This document shows, in pieces, positions 1-12,977 of a stretch of 64,000 bases of DNA (the stretch's first letter is position 1; each line of letters begins with the position of its first letter). The translations under genes and the position numbers were made by a program. Origin of the DNA: Tubiluchus corallicola (lineage: Eukaryota > Priapulida > Priapulimorpha > Priapulimorphida > Tubiluchidae); the NCBI GenBank assembly GCA_030141605.1, contig JAQGDQ010000044.1, positions 148,501 to 212,500 on the forward strand, in the 5' to 3' direction. The notes under the pieces are model-generated. The model worked only from the letters and a program-made list of their open reading frames with translations. It made no database searches and was not told the origin of the DNA.

Positions 1-1542
1 TAAGTTGTCGTGATCGTGTTGTATCAAGCTTTGCCATAATAGGGTTTGAACCCAAATCGCAATAGCAGTGAGTGCAAGTTCAAAGCTCTGTAAAAACCAT
101 CCGACTCTATTTGACCATCACGGTAGTTTTGTCAAATAACTGTTACTCTGACGTTTTTGTCCAGAACTAATTTGCACCCACATTTTGTAACGTAGTTCAA
201 ACCCTACCATACCAATAAATAAAAGATAATAATTTTTGTTCTTCATTTTTTGTTTCTAGCCAATATCTAATTATTGCTCTCGGAAAGCATTACTTACCTC
301 TTCACCAGGGAGATCTGTTTCTTGAAAGAAATAGGAAGCCATTTCCCTTGGCTGTTGTCTAGTATTTTCTTACTTTGCTCTGAATTACTATTGCTCAGGT
401 GATTTATTAAAAGTTACGCGCTCTTTGATCTTTGCAGCAGTAGCAGCACAATAAGTGTAGAGTTTTCTCTCACGCAATAAATTAAATGTACAAACTAATG
501 AATCAGGCAGTAATAATTAAGTACAAATCAACTGAAATGCGTGAGAATAAATTATTGTTAATAGCCATATTTTTGTCAGTAGTTGATTTTGTGTGCACTT
601 TTATTTGGTTTGCTTGGACATTTTCCCAGATACTACATTACAGGTGAAGTGTAATGGACGCTCATTTATTTATTTATTTATTTATTTATTCTATCAATTA
701 AAATTTTATATTTGTAACAATTGAAAAATATTTACAGTATTATATAGTGGTATTTATATAGTAATATTCACAGTATTATAGTGATATTTAAAATAATTAA
801 AGTGTAATCAAAGGTGTGTCAGCAATGTTTAATTGATGTTAAAAATGTTAATAGATAACTATTATAGAAAAGAATAATTATTATTAAATTATATCTGATA
901 AGACTATCAGACTAAATCGTTCTACTAATGTTCATCTCTTACATGATGAGAGACAGGTCGGTTGCTTTTTTCTAAACTTAGAAAGGGGGAGAGGTCGCAA
1001 TGCCAAGACACTCAAACCTCCTCTCAGTTCTGAGAGAGTTTGTTAATACGAGTTTGAAGCACAGCGGCTATAAGATTGAATTTAATCGATTTGCCCACTG
1101 AGATTTTCCTGTAAAAATGGAATTCGCTTCCAGAGGCCATCTGACACGCCCTTACTGGGATAGAATTGCTTCAATACTGAAACATTGGAACAATTGCGTT
1201 AAGTTTTTCGACGAGCAATCACACTTAATGTAACGCAGAGAAGTTATTTGCATCAGTTTCCCCAGCATGCAGCCCTGTGAAACAGCAGACAGGCTACATC
1301 AACATTGAAGCCAGACGAAGAGCGCGCGTTTAGCTGCGCGCCACTTAGCGGGGAAGACACTCTGCTTCCTGACACGGTGATGAAGCCACAACATTCCAGG
1401 ACAGTGTTTGCTGACAACACGAAGCTGGTGAAGCGTTGTTTATAGACTCTGGTGATAGAAGTTATGAAAGGGCGGGAAGGTGGCTAGTTATAATGTTGAT
1501 AAGCGGTCTGCTTCAGCGACATCTATCGGACACAAAAAAATC
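1..1542 (+). other. Upstream region of the putative channel 5' exon
   Basis: AT-rich without coding signal up to about 1250, with a TTTA run at 663-690. From about 1250 to 1540 the sequence is richer in G and C (GCGCGCGTTTAGCTGCGCGCC near 1323), as might fit a promoter and 5' leader. No clear TATA box is placed. Confidence 0.4.
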
Positions 1543-1589
1543 ATGGACGTAACGTTTATTGTGATGTCTGTTTTCTACTTAAGCTTGGC
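1543..1589 (+). CDS. Candidate first coding exon (signal peptide) of the GluCl-like channel
   Basis: An ATG in a clean A-rich context opens 15 codons reading MDVTFIVMSVFYLSL, followed by two bases GC and a strong donor GTAAGTG. The peptide has the profile of a secretory signal: a short start and a hydrophobic core. It ends in phase 2, and the receptor exon at 42431 needs exactly two preceding bases. GC plus the A at 42431 gives Ala, making ...LSLACAGEW, a plausible signal-peptidase site. The match of phase, strand and missing domain is the argument. The weakness is the 40.8 kb intron this implies; another signal exon within that interval cannot be excluded by eye. Confidence 0.55.
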
Positions 1590-4500
1590 GTAAGTGTATT
1601 ATTATTTATTTACTTAAGATTCGAGATTGAGTAACTGTTTCGGATTTTGAATTGGCATTTGAAGTTTATTTTGAATTGGCATTTGAAGTTCTGCTTCGTC
1701 TACGTTAAGAAGTTTGTTCTTTCGCTTTTTAACTCATTACAACCTGACTCATGTTTATCTAAAGTGTAAGGTACAACAGCCGTGTACCTGACGTATCAAC
1801 TAATTCATGATGTAGCATAACAATGTAATAGCAACAGTATGATAAAAGCCTTCAAATGACTAATAATACAAAGAATGTTGAACTTGAAGATTGTGAAAAG
1901 AAAACAGAAATAAAAATGTAAAATGACAATAAGTATGGCGTTAAAGGTGACTTCGGGCAGGGAAATACAGTTAAAAGAGAAAAATGTCTTTGCGAGCTTC
2001 CAAGAGTTAATAAAAGCTTATGGTTTTACCTTTAAAATAACAGCAATTTTTTGCGAGTGAGCAAAAGACCAAAAACAAAAAACGGCGCCATCAGCTTGGC
2101 TTGTCTCCAAAGCAAGTGAGGCAATTTGTGTACTTTAATTTATTTGTTTGTTGGACGTTGATTTTATTTTACCTTTTTAGCTAAAAGGAGTTCCTTTTCT
2201 GCAGTTTTGAACGCTAGTAGTGGGAATTTTCCCGTTTCTCACCTCTACACCATGCGTGGGAATCGTATCTATTTCCTATCTTCACTTAAGTGGGAATTCC
2301 CAGGATCCAGTTCCATAGGCAGTCGTAATTAATGACTGATACATGGGGTTATTTATTCACAATTTGTGTTTACAAATCAGATTAGTGTAAACAAGTTTAG
2401 CACTAATAATGAAAAATAATATTAATTGCTAGAACAGAGTATCTAAAAGTTACACAAGGGTTTATTCAACCTGCTTTACTTTTTCTACTTGCGTAGCTGC
2501 ACTGATCTTGCAGACTCTGACGGATTATGCAGATCGTGCGGACGACCCGGTAGGTGCTATTTGTCAAGCGGTAATAATTGCAAAATGCGCGCTTTAACGG
2601 TTTTATGTAAGAGTTTATGTGGTAACGGTCAAATTGTTTACATAGAATTTTCACTAAAAGGGGAAAAAGGCTATCCTAAAGTATGTGCCAAAATCTTCCC
2701 ACAGACAGTTATATTGCTTTGTATTGCGCTTATATGATGAGTAATATGTAATTAGAAAAGAAAATTCGTAATAATTAAGAATATCGCACCACATAGTAAA
2801 ACGGCATTGCATCGTCACCCCAATGTGCGCCATTTGTTTATCAAAAAAGTTTTCTTGAACTTTTTGGTTAGCGAAAAGTGTGCTACAAATGCTTTTATTA
2901 TTTTTTCCAACTTTAAGCAAGATTATTCAAAACGACGTACCTTTAAACTAACGATCATCGCGAGAGTTTAAATTTACAAATTTTATATTGCTGACGCAAG
3001 CTCTGTGCACAATAAGACAGCAGGTAAGTGATATAAAATTTCAAGACGAAGATTTCTTGTGCTAATTAACAATCAGCTATGCAGCTTTTACACTTTGTTT
3101 CGCTTCATAACCCGGTTGCATGTGAACCCGCCTTAACTATTTAAACGATATATTTCTTAAACGTTCTAGAGAGATTAATGGACGTTTTTGTGGAAAACAG
3201 CCGCATCTGTATACGCTCAGTGCTTAAATTCTCGAAAACCGATCTGCAATATGTTTGGGTAAAAGCCAATTTCATTAAAGTAAAAGTCTCAGTGTTGGCA
3301 AGCAGCTAAAAGCGTTTCAGTGATGTCGCTGGGGAGAATTTATAAGAAATTTATTGAAAGATGGTAGTAGTCAAACATCGCTTGTGAAAATATACTGCAG
3401 GCAAAGATTGATAAAATATTGTAGTTTTTCTACGATACGGCTTCTCATGCCTTCGGTTTTGCATGCAGCTTTATAAACGAAAATGTTAAATTTGCAACAC
3501 CATGTCAGAAATTGATGTGCTACACCACAAATGTCTCCGCTCACAATGTCAGAGTAACATATTTGGTTGACAGGTCCTTCATTTGTCCTTCGCTGCCATG
3601 TTTTATTGTAAGGTGTCATTGTTGTATAAGTGGTATATCTCTGAAGTGCATTTGGATGAATAATATTGTTGTGTTGCGTTACGTTATGTTATGTCGTGTT
3701 GTGTGTCCTATTGTCAAACGTTGTGTTGTGTCATGTTTTGTAGTGATTAATTTCGTTAAGTTTAATTTAGTTTACTTCAACTTATTTGGATACCTATAAA
3801 GTACAATAAAATATTGTAACCACTGGTCTGCTAACAATAAATAGGCAGAAGGAGTTACACCCGGAAGGCACCTACAGAGATACACTACCTATGTGCATCT
3901 GTATCATGTGTCGTGACACGTCATTTTCTTCATCTCATGTTACGTGTCGTGCCGTATTGTATCATGTCATATCATCTCATGTCAAGATATGACACGTTAT
4001 TTTACATTTGTGTCATATTGTGTATTGTTTGGCGTTTGTTACGTGATTTAGGTCTATGCAAAAGAGGATATAGAACACCCGATTTGAACTTTTCAGAAGT
4101 GGAAAAGAAATTGCACTGCATTGTCTTAATGTTAAAAATAGAAAGCACATAAAAATGATGTTGTATATGTTTTGCGTCTTTTTATTAGGTATATAACTAA
4201 TTTAAACTACATGAAAAAATTTTGCTACTCGACCTTGCTTTAAAAATTACAAAACACGCAAGCGATGAAAATGTTTGTGCCGGAGAGTTTTAGATTTGCA
4301 AAATTTAACAGTGTTACCTTGCAGTTGCGATAAGTTGATAAAATAATGAAGTACTGCTGTAAAAATAAAAAATTGCTTTGTGAAGAAATAAATTTACCCT
4401 GTATCTTTCAAAACTTACGCCACTCAAAAGTTTCTTCAAATGTCAACGCTGAAAAGAGTATTATAATACCTGTAGCAGTTGAATAGCAAACTGAGGCAAG

Positions 4501-5392
4501 ACGTTAGGCATGACTGTTTAGACTCAATCTCATTTTAATTTACTGTCCTAAATATGCAATTTCTTGCCTATAAAAGTTAGCAGTTGTTTCTTATATTTGA
4601 ATAATTAGCTTAGAAAGTTAATTAAGGACAACCGAACACAGCTAATGCTTACGTCAGAAACTAACCCCTGCAATTTTTGCAATGACAGGTATCTTCCCTT
4701 GCGCGTCAAGCGCGTTTGCAGTTACAGTTTGCAGTAACTGTTACAGTACTGCTTTAACACGTGATGTTACGAAAATGGGCTTTACGTCATATGACGTCAG
4801 AAACTAACACTGCAGTTCATGATCATGGTTATCATGGTACCGCGTTCTGTTTGCCGACCACAAAAAGGGGCTGTTGCCAATCTTAGTAGATTCACTGAGC
4901 CGCGCGTAGCATTGAAAATTTAACAAAATTTGAATATCCGATGTAGTAATTATTTAATCTAAGCTTTGATTTAAAAAAGCTATTGTAGTTTTCAATATTT
5001 TAAAGCATTCTTTATTCTGAACTAATCTTTACACGATCGTCCGGTTTTTCTTTAATGAAGAATTTTGAACATCGTAACAAATGAAGAAATAAAAGTTTAT
5101 CGTCGTCAAAATATTCCAATGATAAAATTGATATTTGTGTTCGTAAATTACCTAGTCTATCCACAAGTATAATTATGTCAAATGAAGATATTTAAATCCA
5201 CATTCTGACGGAAATATTTAAAAACTCGGAAGCTACGTTGGCGAGCCGAGAAGCCACTGAATCATGAATATTATTAGGTAAAAAGTAATTGTAATAACAT
5301 CAGTGTTATGGAAACCAAACGCTATGGATAAGTGCATCGTTAAAATCAAGTGCTTTTTCTTTCTACGATCCTGCGAATAACCCTTTCAGTGC
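1590..5392 (+). other. Gene-free AT-rich stretch (intronic if the first exon is correct)
   Basis: Only short, composition-driven frames. GTTATGTC/GTTGTGT degenerate runs occur at 3660-3760 and TCATGTC-like runs at 3900-4060. ACGTCAGAAACTAAC occurs twice (near 4651 and 4793). Confidence 0.6.
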
Positions 5393-5700
5393 CATAGGCG
5401 TACGAGCCGAGAGAGGCTGGGGCTGGACCACCGGATTCGAGCAAACAAATTTTTTTCGGTCAATCACCAACTTTTTTGGGCACCGGCCAAATAATAAAAA
5501 ATAAAATAATATTTTTCGTAAAAGGAAATCTCGAAGTTCCTCTATGTCGTCAAGCGGAGTGCCCGAAATCGGGGCATTTTTGATCATTGGGTGGGGTGAG
5601 GCTATTCTCGGATCCGAACTTCTTTCGGGTTGACCCTATATTTTTCGGGCATATTTTTCAGCCCGCCCCCCCCTGAAAAAAATCGGCACGTACGCCTATC
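5393..5700 (-). mobile_element. MITE, TAGGCGTACG family, copy 1
   Basis: The 308 bp element is bounded by inverted termini CATAGGCGTACGAGCC and GATAGGCGTACGTGCC. It is flanked by 8-base direct repeats TTCAGTGC (5385-5392) and TTCAGTGT (5701-5708), differing at one base. It has no transposase. Read on the - strand its interior matches the element at 19632 through a segment around GAGATTTCCTTTTA and TTTGGCCGGTGCCC. The 8-base target duplication points to hAT-like or related DNA transposition, but the superfamily is an inference. Confidence 0.8.
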
Positions 5701-6296
5701 TTCAGTGTGCTTGATCAAAGTACAGACCCTCCTCCCCTAGCCACGCTACTGACAATAAAATATCGTAAAAGATCGCAAAGATTGTAAGGCGTGTGACATA
5801 GTCCTAAGTTTTGTGGTGTTGATACTTAATTCGTGCTTTTAACCCTTAATATATGAAGTTTCATCCGAACGGGCATTTTTATAACAGAACTTTTGTTTAT
5901 TACTTACATCGCTACACTTTCTGTGCTTTTTCTTGTGTTATTTGTAAACACTAGAGGGCTCATTAACAAGTGATTATTAATTATTATTAAAAATCTTTAT
6001 TGAAAGTGATACAATAAGCCCTTTATTTGCAGGGCACATAAGTACAAAAATGTTAAATCTTTACGTTACGTACATTAAATAAATGTTTTATTAAATTCTT
6101 CACAGTTACCAATTTCTTACTAAACAAGCTAACAATTTTGCATTACGATTTATTTATTCTAAATATATATCCAATATTTGCGTATAATGTTTATACATGT
6201 TATACTCTATGTACAAGTAGTATATGTTGTAGCTTATATACACATAAATAATCTTATGTTGCTGTCATTCGTATATAAATAGTATGACCTGTATAA

Positions 6297-7897
6297 TCAG
6301 TTTACTATAAGAACATTTTGGGTTAGTTCTTTTACAATATCTATATATATTTTAACTACATTAGTGTCTCTCTTTCTGCAAATGGTCCGAATGTCATTAT
6401 ATTCTAAACCGCGTTCGAGATTAACTCTTATACCTTGTCTAACCGTTTGACTGCCAATACCGCAAACACACAGATCTCAATCAATTATTCTTATCCTGTA
6501 TTTAAATGATTTGCAACCTCTTCTAAGTAGAAGAGCTAACGCACTTGTTTCTATAAATCTGTCATATTCACTGACTGGTATATCTAATGGTGTTGTGAAT
6601 ACAGGAATTATCTCTCGCGGATTACCGGTCAACTGGTTTACATTTTTTACTCCATAAAATTTTGATGTATTTATCCACTTCATTTTTATTATATTTGAGG
6701 TTTGTTTTTTGTCCAAATTACCGACCGTCAACGTATCATTTCGGGCAATTTCCATGCCTTTTGCAATCTTTAAAAACAATTTAGCTTTCGTTATGTGATT
6801 GGCCAAAAAAATTGTTAAAATATTGGCCTAGATTACGCAGCTGATCAATAGGTTGAATTTCACATTTAACTACATCATCCTCTGGTTTATCTAACGCTTT
6901 CATTAAGAATTTGCTGACAATAGATGAGAACAGTATATCGATAGGGGTAAACCACATGTTCATTCTAATTCAGTTTTCGGCGGATTGTATTTAATACCCA
7001 CGGCTGTTTTGAGTTTATCATATATAAGGTCGTTGAAAGTCTGTATTTTTTAATCTAGCCAGCATGTAGCGGCATACCATAACGTTGGCAAAACAGTGGT
7101 TTTAGATAAAGCAATGATCGTGGATATCTTTAATCCTTTTTATATTTAGAACAGAATTTTTTTATTTTATGCTATTTATTCCTGGCTTTCTGACTTGTAG
7201 TAGTTACTTGCGCCTCAAATTTAAGTTCATTATCAACATTTACTCCTAATACATTAGTTCTGTTCACATATTTAATTGATTTATTTCCAAACATGAGATT
7301 TGGGGTGTTTGGCTCGTACTTGAACTTCAATGAGTTTTTGCACATTATGGCTTCTGTTTTATTTTCCGCGCAGTTAATATTCATACACCACATGTTACAC
7401 CACATAAACAAATTATCACCTTGCACTTGTGCTGCTATATAAGCCTCATTCATAGTGCTGCTTGCTGTTAGAAATGTGCTGTCATCGGGATATTTAAATT
7501 TATGAAAGTTATAGGCCTCAATTGTTTGCAACACATCCGCTATATAGAACACAAATAAAATTGGGGACAGCACAGAACCTTGGGGTAACCCCATCTGACA
7601 AAAGTATTTGTTCGACAGGCGATTATTAACTTTTAAATAAATTTTGCGGTCTTTTAGAAATGCTACAACGAGGTCTAACATGTTGCCCCGTATGCCTTTG
7701 TCATACAACTTCCAGATTAAACCGTTTGACCATACACTGTCGAATGGTTTTTTAAAGTCGCAAAATACTGCAATGCAGCCTTTTTTCTCGATTAGTTTAC
7801 TTTGCAGTTTTGAAATTAGTCTCGTCAGATATTGGGTTAAACTTCCCCCTGGATTAACAAGTGACATGTGTGAAGTCAGGCAGGCCAGGAGCGACAA
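6297..7897 (-). mobile_element. Decayed LINE (non-LTR retrotransposon): reverse transcriptase and C-terminal region
   Basis: From 7897 down, the frame encodes a reverse transcriptase with block A (CDFKKPFDSVW), block B (QMGLPQGSVLSPILF) and block C (KYPDDSTFL). The catalytic box is YPDD where YADD is the rule, and block A has Pro where Ala is usual. Both suggest an inactive copy. After a stop at 7172, homology goes on in shifted frames: VLPTLWYAATCWL, KYNPPKTELE, SSIVSKFLMKAL, HITKAKLFLKIAKGMEIARN, and past an in-frame stop at about 6477 to a CVCGIGSQTV segment ending near 6297. The 5' end is cut at the purine-rich repeat near 7870, so endonuclease and ORF1 are missing. Confidence 0.85.
7172..7897 (-). 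pseudogene. Reverse transcriptase fragment with YPDD in place of YADD
   Basis: This is the longest open part of the LINE (241 codons). Catalytic Asp candidates are retained in CDFKK and in PDD at residues 136-139, but the surrounding Ala-to-Pro changes in both core motifs argue against activity. It belongs to the CR1/Jockey/I-like group by motif spacing; the clade is not certain. Confidence 0.75.
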
Positions 7898-8370
7898 GGA
7901 AAACAGAAGAAAAGGGGAAGGAAAGAAGAGACGAGAAGAGAGGAGAGGAAAGCAGAGGGGAGAAGGGAAAATAGGAGAAACGAAACAAGATAAGACGAGA
8001 GGAGATCAGGCAAAATGAGATCAGAAATGAGACGAGAGGAGGTAAAATGAGATGAGATGTGATAAAAGTGAGACGAGATGAGGTGAGATGAAGAAAAGAC
8101 GTGATGAGGGGAAAGACAGGAGATGTGTGGAGAGGAGAGCAGAGGAGAGGAGAGGAGAGGAGAGAGAAGAGAAAAGAGAGAAGAGCAGAGGAGGAGAGGA
8201 AAGTAGAGCATAGGAGAGGAGAGCAGAGGAGAGGAGAGGAGAGGAGAGGAGAGTGAGGAGAAGAGAGGAGAGCAGAGGAGAGGAGAGTTCAGATGAAATG
8301 AGAGGAGAGGAGACAAAAGACGAGCTGAAATAAGACTAGATGAAATGAGACGAGACTAGACGAGATACCA
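7875..8370 (+). repeat. Polypurine tract, (GGAGA)-rich
   Basis: About 500 bases of nearly pure purine on the + strand, built of degenerate GAGGA/GAGAC/GAGAT pentamers. It abuts the truncated 5' side of the LINE at 7897. Open frames here are translations of the repeat. Confidence 0.9.
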
Positions 8371-8540
8371 CTAGCTAGATCTGGGTTACTTGTAGCTAAA
8401 TCTGTGTTACCGCAAACTTGATCTTTGGTTACCGCTAGTCAGGTCTGTGGTTACCACAAAACAGATCTGTGGTTACGGTGGTCCAGCAAGTCTGTGGTTA
8501 AAACTAAAAACACCCTAGATGAGCCAATTCTGTGGTTTAA
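8371..8540 (+). repeat. Degenerate minisatellite, GATCTGTGGTTAC core
   Basis: Seven imperfect copies of (G/A)ATCTGTGGTTAC spaced 20-40 bases apart, starting near GATCTGGGTTAC (8378) and ending near ATTCTGTGGTTTA (8528). Confidence 0.65.
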
Positions 8541-9617
8541 ACGTCTAACCAATTATGTCTAGTTCCAAGTTCTGCTTCAAATTCCTACAGATTGTAGTAA
8601 CGTGCATGGCTGCAGGTGCAATAAAGTTTCAATGGTATAACATAATAGTGATAATAATAGCTCGTGTTTGCAGAGTTCAGCGTTAACAGTAGCAATCGTC
8701 TCTCATGAGTAGTTATGATATGGATATAAAATGAAATAGTGCAAATATTTACTGACAATATTACAACAATAATAATGGAAAACAATAACGGTCACGTGAT
8801 TTTTTGATAATACATGTTCAGCAGAATCAGCACTGTTTCGAACTGCGTTATCCTGTAGGAACACCTCATGACTACGTCATCTTGTTTAGCTAATTATGGC
8901 AAACCATTATGTAAGAACTGTCTAATCCAAGATAAATTAAAGTTTAACGTATCTATTCTAGCTAAAACCAAGTCTCTTTTTGCTTTGAGAGTGCTGGAAG
9001 CTATACTGATGTTTTAAAAGTAAAAAAGTTTTAAATTAATTCTGTAAAAACATTCGACTTTTTACGAGAATGAAGTAAAATTCTGGTCAGCTTTTTGAAA
9101 TGTTTATAACTGATACTTAATGCATAACCTGCGTAACTTTCGTATAACAGTGTTTTGCTGAATAATGATATTTGACTTGTTTTATAGTCCCTGGTGAATC
9201 CTAGGTACCGTGAAACGCGTGTTGAACGATATTCAAGAATACGTATGTTTCATATTAACTTAAGTATGGTAGAAGTTGAATTACAGTTTACCACTGCAAG
9301 TAAGACAACAGTCATATTGATCGTTCTTAGACATTAGGTTAATTTAGGTAATTGTAAAAGCCTTTTTGTTGTGCTGAGACGCCAAACACAAAGCTGTTTC
9401 AACAACTTTCGGCAAAGGTGACCTTTCGCTGCTTAATTTCTGTATAGTTATCGGTCTAATGCAGATTTAAATTAAATTACCATTTTGCCCAAATTTATTT
9501 TTCTCAATCCAAAGTCAAGTACATTTATGTACTTGCAAAGTTATTACTGTACACTGACAATGGTATTGTAACTGCTATTGTTAACTACTAGTCAGCTCTT
9601 GCTTTTTTGTGAAAAGG
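8541..9617 (+). other. Gene-free AT-rich stretch
   Basis: No coding, RNA or repeat signal recognised. Confidence 0.5.
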
Positions 9618-9799
9618 GAATAAAATATTACATAATTTGTTTCTAAAATTTATTTAGCTCTTTTAAGAATTACTAACTCTGTATTTACATTTAATCTTGT
9701 ATTTTTTATTTCGTATTATTTTATTTCATTTTATTGTATTGTATTTGTATTTTATGTGGTCTTAGTTACCTGAATAAAAATTTGAATTGAATTGAATTA
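9618..9799 (+). repeat. Dispersed repeat A, copy 1 (probable LINE 3' end)
   Basis: Matches 30760-30930 in the same orientation, from GAATAAA(A/T)TATTACATAAT through TTTGTATTTTAT-CGGTCTTAGTTAC-like sequence to a GAATTGAATTGA tail. Ending in AATAAA plus a short tandem tail is typical of non-LTR retrotransposon 3' ends. Confidence 0.65.
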
Positions 9800-10754
9800 C
9801 ACGTTAATTTGTACCGTCGTGTAGTAGGCTGCATGTGATCATTTTAAATTTCAATGACTAAAGGTTGGTAACATATGTGAATTAGTAAAACAAGACTTAT
9901 AATTAATGTAGAGCCAAAAATGATTTCGACGTTCGATATTTGTTCATATATTGTATTAAATGCTGTTATGGTCGCCAAACCTAATTCAGTTACTGTAGTG
10001 AACAACTGCTTTCTATGTTTACAAGAAGCAAAATTATGACATAATTGTATATCAGAATATAATAGTTAGTTGCACAAGATTTTTACAAAATCTAAGTTAT
10101 ATCTTAGATGGAACTCACGGACAAGTTAGCGTTACGAGTAAAACTGTAAATTAAATTCTAGAATGGAACAAATAGACAAGTTACCATTACGAAGCTGATT
10201 TATATCAGTAGTAGCTACCACCTATGTCAGCAAAGGAAGCATATGTCACCTATGTCTCAAAAAAAACTTCGGCACATAATTTTCTCACATAAATGTTGAA
10301 ATATGTTGATTAAAGAACAATATTTTCGACTTGCTCTAGTATAGTGCTATCCATTTTTACTGAGTGAGTGTCATTTTAAAGTTTTGTTGTTGATCATGAT
10401 TAGGAAAAGGAAAATTAATTTTTTTATCCTTTGCCTCGGGTTTTATTTGGTGTGAATACAATATTATTTTATACTGCAGTAGTAGTCACATTCAGAGAAA
10501 TTTAGTGTTTAAAGAAATAAAGGTACCACAACACTTCGTATCTCACTTCGTATCTTGTAATTTAAATCACTATGGCCTACTATTACAAACTGAAAATTGA
10601 AGCCGTAAAAAAATTAAAACAAAAATCGGCCAAAGTTATTCTTGCAGTCAACAAAATTAAGAAAATAAAATCAGAAATCGTCATCGGCAGCTAATATATT
10701 TTTTCGAAGAAACGCTGTTTATCATTCATTTTAGTTCATTTTTTATTTGCCATT

Positions 10755-10832
10755 TAATTTCATTTTTATTTTGAAGGCCCTCCTGAACCTGAAGTACCCC
10801 GGGCGGCCCCAAGGTCTAAATCCGGCCCTGAT
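10755..10832 (-). mobile_element. One end of a hAT-like element (CAGGGCCGGATTTAG)
   Basis: On the - strand the sequence starts CAGGGCCGGATTTAGACC and continues through GGGGCCGCCCGGGG, a terminal sequence common to hAT-like elements in many animals. I found no partner end nearby, so only a fragment is claimed. Confidence 0.4.
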
Positions 10833-11379
10833 TATCATAGCTAAATAGTGGTGTTTAGTTGATGAATGTTTGTAGACAGGTATTTTTTGGTTTTTCTTTG
10901 CCTTTGTGTTACAGAACGTATGGCGCATGGCGTCTTATGATAACAAAAAATCCAGGTCACATTTATGAAGGCACGTAGGATAGGTTACCGTTATAGCCAT
11001 AGAAAAAGTCAGCTCACTTATTTTCTTTTCTAAATCTGGCTGAAGACTAACATGTATTGAATGCACGAGAGCGAGGAAAATACTTGACTCGCTGGTCAAT
11101 GGATAGGTGAATGTAAGGGAAGGTGTGCTATTATTCTCTACTGGTTTAGTTGTTCGTAGAGAGAAGATACGTATGTATACGTGTACGCAGTGGAATGACG
11201 TAAGTGCGAAGCCTCGTCTTGGGTGATTTTCTTTAGCAGATAGCTAGGTTGCAATCTCATCTTAGCTATTAACATTACCAGACCCTGCGTTGTTAGTCGT
11301 CGAAACAGACCCTACAAACTTTTTCTGTTTGTTGAGACGGCTCATACCTGCCAGTTTGGAATTGTCATGCCATGTATAG

Positions 11380-11525
11380 TATAATATAGTGTAGTGTGGT
11401 GTGGTGTGGTGTGGTGTGGTGTGGTGTGGTGTGGTGTGGTGTAGTGTAGTGTAGTGTAGTGTAGTGTAGTGTAGTGTAGTGTAGTGTAGTGTAGTGTAGT
11501 GTAGTGTAGTGCAGCGCAGCACAGC
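11380..11525 (+). repeat. Pentanucleotide array (GTGTG then GTGTA)
   Basis: About 28 pentamers, TGTGG in the first part and TGTAG in the second. Three overlapping - strand frames (HYTTL-type) are its translations. Confidence 0.95.
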
Positions 11526-11719
11526 ACAGTACAGTAGTATAGTTAATTAGTGTCACCTTTCATTTTACTACCATTTAAAACACATAAAAAAGTGCACACT
11601 TATAGTAAAATAAAAGCCACTTTATCGGCAGAGTTATGAGACACCTTAAAAATCATTAAAACAATCATTTGACAAGTAAATTAAAAACAGTCATTAAATA
11701 AACAATAGAACATCTCATT

Positions 11720-12066
11720 ACATTAGTTAAAATGTTTTCTTCTTTCCAACATTAGGTGGCAGGATTGGGACATTTCTTTTAGACAAATGTCGCGCCACAG
11801 TATCTGACACAATTTATCATTATCGTTGAACTCACTAAAATTATTGATTTTTGCGCTTAGGCACTGGAATAACAAAGTGCGAATATCATCATAAAGAGGA
11901 CAGTGCAATAAAGAACATGTTTTTCAGATTCATGAAAATGAATGACACAACCTTTGATCTTCTGGGATATTAGTGTACCTTCCAATTTCTAACGTAATGG
12001 GGGCAACCCCACATTTACGTATGAGTAGTGTTCTATTGTTATTAATAATTAATGAACTAAATTCTT
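11720..12066 (-). mobile_element. LINE C-terminal fragment, frameshifted
   Basis: On the - strand two frames in succession give RTLLIRKCGVAPITLEIGRY, TNIPEDQRLC, then HCPLYDDIRTLLFQCL and DKLCQILWRDICL. This order (GRY-N-P-E-QRLC, then HCPLYDDIR-LF) is the well-known C-terminal end of CR1/Jockey-like LINE ORF2 proteins. At least one frameshift separates the halves. The 3' tail below 11720 ends without an obvious microsatellite. Confidence 0.75.
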
Positions 12067-12977
12067 GACTTACCATACAGAGCAATACGTAAAGCATAAA
12101 CAGCAGAATGAGTATGGCTCTGTAATCCATGATGTAACAACCTAGAGAAGGAAATTGATAACTGAAAGTATGCATAGCAATATTTCGTAGCATATAATGT
12201 ACTGTGACATGCTTAATACAACAAATTAGTGAGCATGTATAAGTCTGTCATCGTATAGTAAAATACTGTGGTTAGCTACTATCTACGCCTTGTGTTGATT
12301 TAGTTTGAAATTGAATTTATGACTTTATTGCACGTTCCGGGCCAGGAGCAACAAAAAATCCCCCAATTTCTGCTGCGCACTCTTCACGTACATACTCTTG
12401 GCTAGATTTTTTGGCTAGGCTAGGCTTGACTTTTCATCAGAAATTTTCAACTCTTTTTTATCGGATTCATCATCTTCATAACTATAACTCTAGTCTGGTT
12501 GCAAATGCTTCATTAACGAATCTTAGGCTTCGTTAGGCTTCGATTCTTGTAGGTTTATCCGCCACATTTAGATAAATGCTACTGCAAGAACGTTAGTCTT
12601 GAGGAATCATATTTTGAAAGGAAAATAATGCAAAGCTGCTCGATTCATTAAATTACAATATTGTACACTTAAACAATACACAAACACTATGTTATTGCTT
12701 ATGCTCAAGCTAAGCTAAAGAATTACTTCCAAAATTTGACGGCGGCCTGGTTATAATTATCTTTCTTATGCAGCAAATTATGGACACTTAAACAACGATG
12801 GCAAGTCCACAGCAACAGCCTGTGAAATCTGAATGAGAAGTCTTTTAAAGCTGTTTCGTTTTTGTTTGTTCGAGTTATGCACATGCAGTAGTTCCTAATG
12901 GCTGAGATAGTGAATGTATGAATTGATGAAAGGATGAATGAATGATTGAATGAATGAACTAATGAATAAATAAATGA

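Noticed and set aside
2466-4152. Several 60-95 codon frames at 2.4-4.2 kb
   Set aside because: No recognisable motif, overlapping on both strands, with composition of the surrounding DNA.
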